A DNA stretch of 6,152 nucleotides, taken from positions 1-6,152 of the forward strand of contig JAFZXD010000269.1 in assembly GCA_017616955.1 (NCBI GenBank). The letters are read 5' to 3'. Source of the stretch: Eubacterium sp. (GTDB lineage Bacteria; Bacillota; Clostridia; Lachnospirales; Lachnospiraceae). Position 1 is the stretch's first letter. Each line of letters starts with the position of its first letter. Under the pieces are notes generated by a model. It was not told the DNA's origin and ran no database searches. It was given only the letters and a program-made list of their open reading frames with translations. Position numbers and translations under genes: made by a program. Shown in pieces: positions 5,938-6,152 of this stretch.

Positions 5938-6152
5938 ATGAATTTCAATACAGATATATTTACCCAATTTGATAAGAAGTGGGCACTTCTCACTGCCGGT
6001 AATAAAGATAGTTTTAATACTATGACTGTAAGCTGGGGAGGAATGGGAACTCTTTGGAGTAAGCCTGTTGTTACAGCATATGTTAGAACTTCAAGATATA
6101 CGCATGAATTTTTAGATAAGGAAGAATACTTTACACTCAGTTTCTATCCGGA
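5938..6152 (+). CDS. Flavin reductase-like / FMN-binding split-barrel protein (3' truncated)
   Basis: The reading frame starts at ATG 5938 behind a strong ribosome binding site and runs off the window after 71 codons with no stop. The visible peptide includes KKWALLTAGNKDSFNTMTVS, WGGMGTLWSKPVVTAYV, RTSRYTHEFLD and EEYFTLSFYP. This is the N-terminal half of a flavin reductase-like domain: the NTMTVSWGG and LWSKPV segments and the RYTxEF stretch are typical of small clostridial flavin reductase family proteins, usually about 160-200 residues, that bind FMN. Members are mostly annotated as NAD(P)H:flavin oxidoreductases, with real substrates often unknown. It is separated from the transporter by a hairpin and its own promoter, so a functional link is not indicated. 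Confidence 0.85.
   Translation, partial: MNFNTDIFTQFDKKWALLTAGNKDSFNTMTVSWGGMGTLWSKPVVTAYVRTSRYTHEFLDKEEYFTLSFYP

Noticed and set aside
1..6152. Mobile elements, CRISPR arrays, tRNA or rRNA genes, riboswitches
   Set aside because: No transposase, terminal inverted repeats with flanking duplication, regular repeat-spacer array, cloverleaf or known riboswitch core was seen. Gene-less stretches are all under 300 bases.

Overview
The window carries a complete ABC-type import operon, probably for a sugar or sugar-like solute. It is preceded by the end of a two-component response regulator gene and followed by the beginning of an unrelated flavin reductase-like gene. All genes lie on the + strand. 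Moderately low GC, strong AGGAGG-type ribosome binding sites, frequent AGA/GGA/ATA codons, a Gram-positive-style lipoprotein signal and a YesN-type regulator suggest an anaerobic Firmicute. Lachnospiraceae (Butyrivibrio/Roseburia-like) is the best guess, inferred from style and not proven by a marker gene.

Layout: (1) 1-649, a 5'-truncated receiver + AraC-HTH response regulator, closed by an intrinsic terminator at 661-709. (2) 710-918, an AT-rich control region with short repeats, no convincing sigma-70 promoter, and a possible 10-codon leader ORF that overlaps the next start. (3) 919-2169, a lipoprotein solute-binding protein. (4) 2170-2265, an intercistronic gap holding a strong GC-rich hairpin. 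(5) 2266-3231 permease 1, 3247-4746 double-domain ATPase and 4759-5724 permease 2, tightly packed with 15- and 12-base gaps. (6) A terminator-like hairpin at about 5756-5795. (7) 5796-5937, a promoter region with short AT-rich repeats. (8) 5938 to the edge, a 3'-truncated flavin reductase-like gene.

Working model: the binding protein captures the solute outside the cell. Two different RbsC-type permeases form a heteromeric channel, and one RbsA-type tandem ATPase powers it. The adjacent response regulator, with a sensor kinase presumably encoded upstream, is the obvious candidate activator of the operon. The substrate cannot be read from the sequence.

The most notable feature is the ATPase. 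Its second domain lacks the Walker A motif and the Walker B glutamate, and its first domain has lost the LSGGQ-type signature. One of the two composite ATP sites is therefore degenerate on both faces, while the other looks intact.
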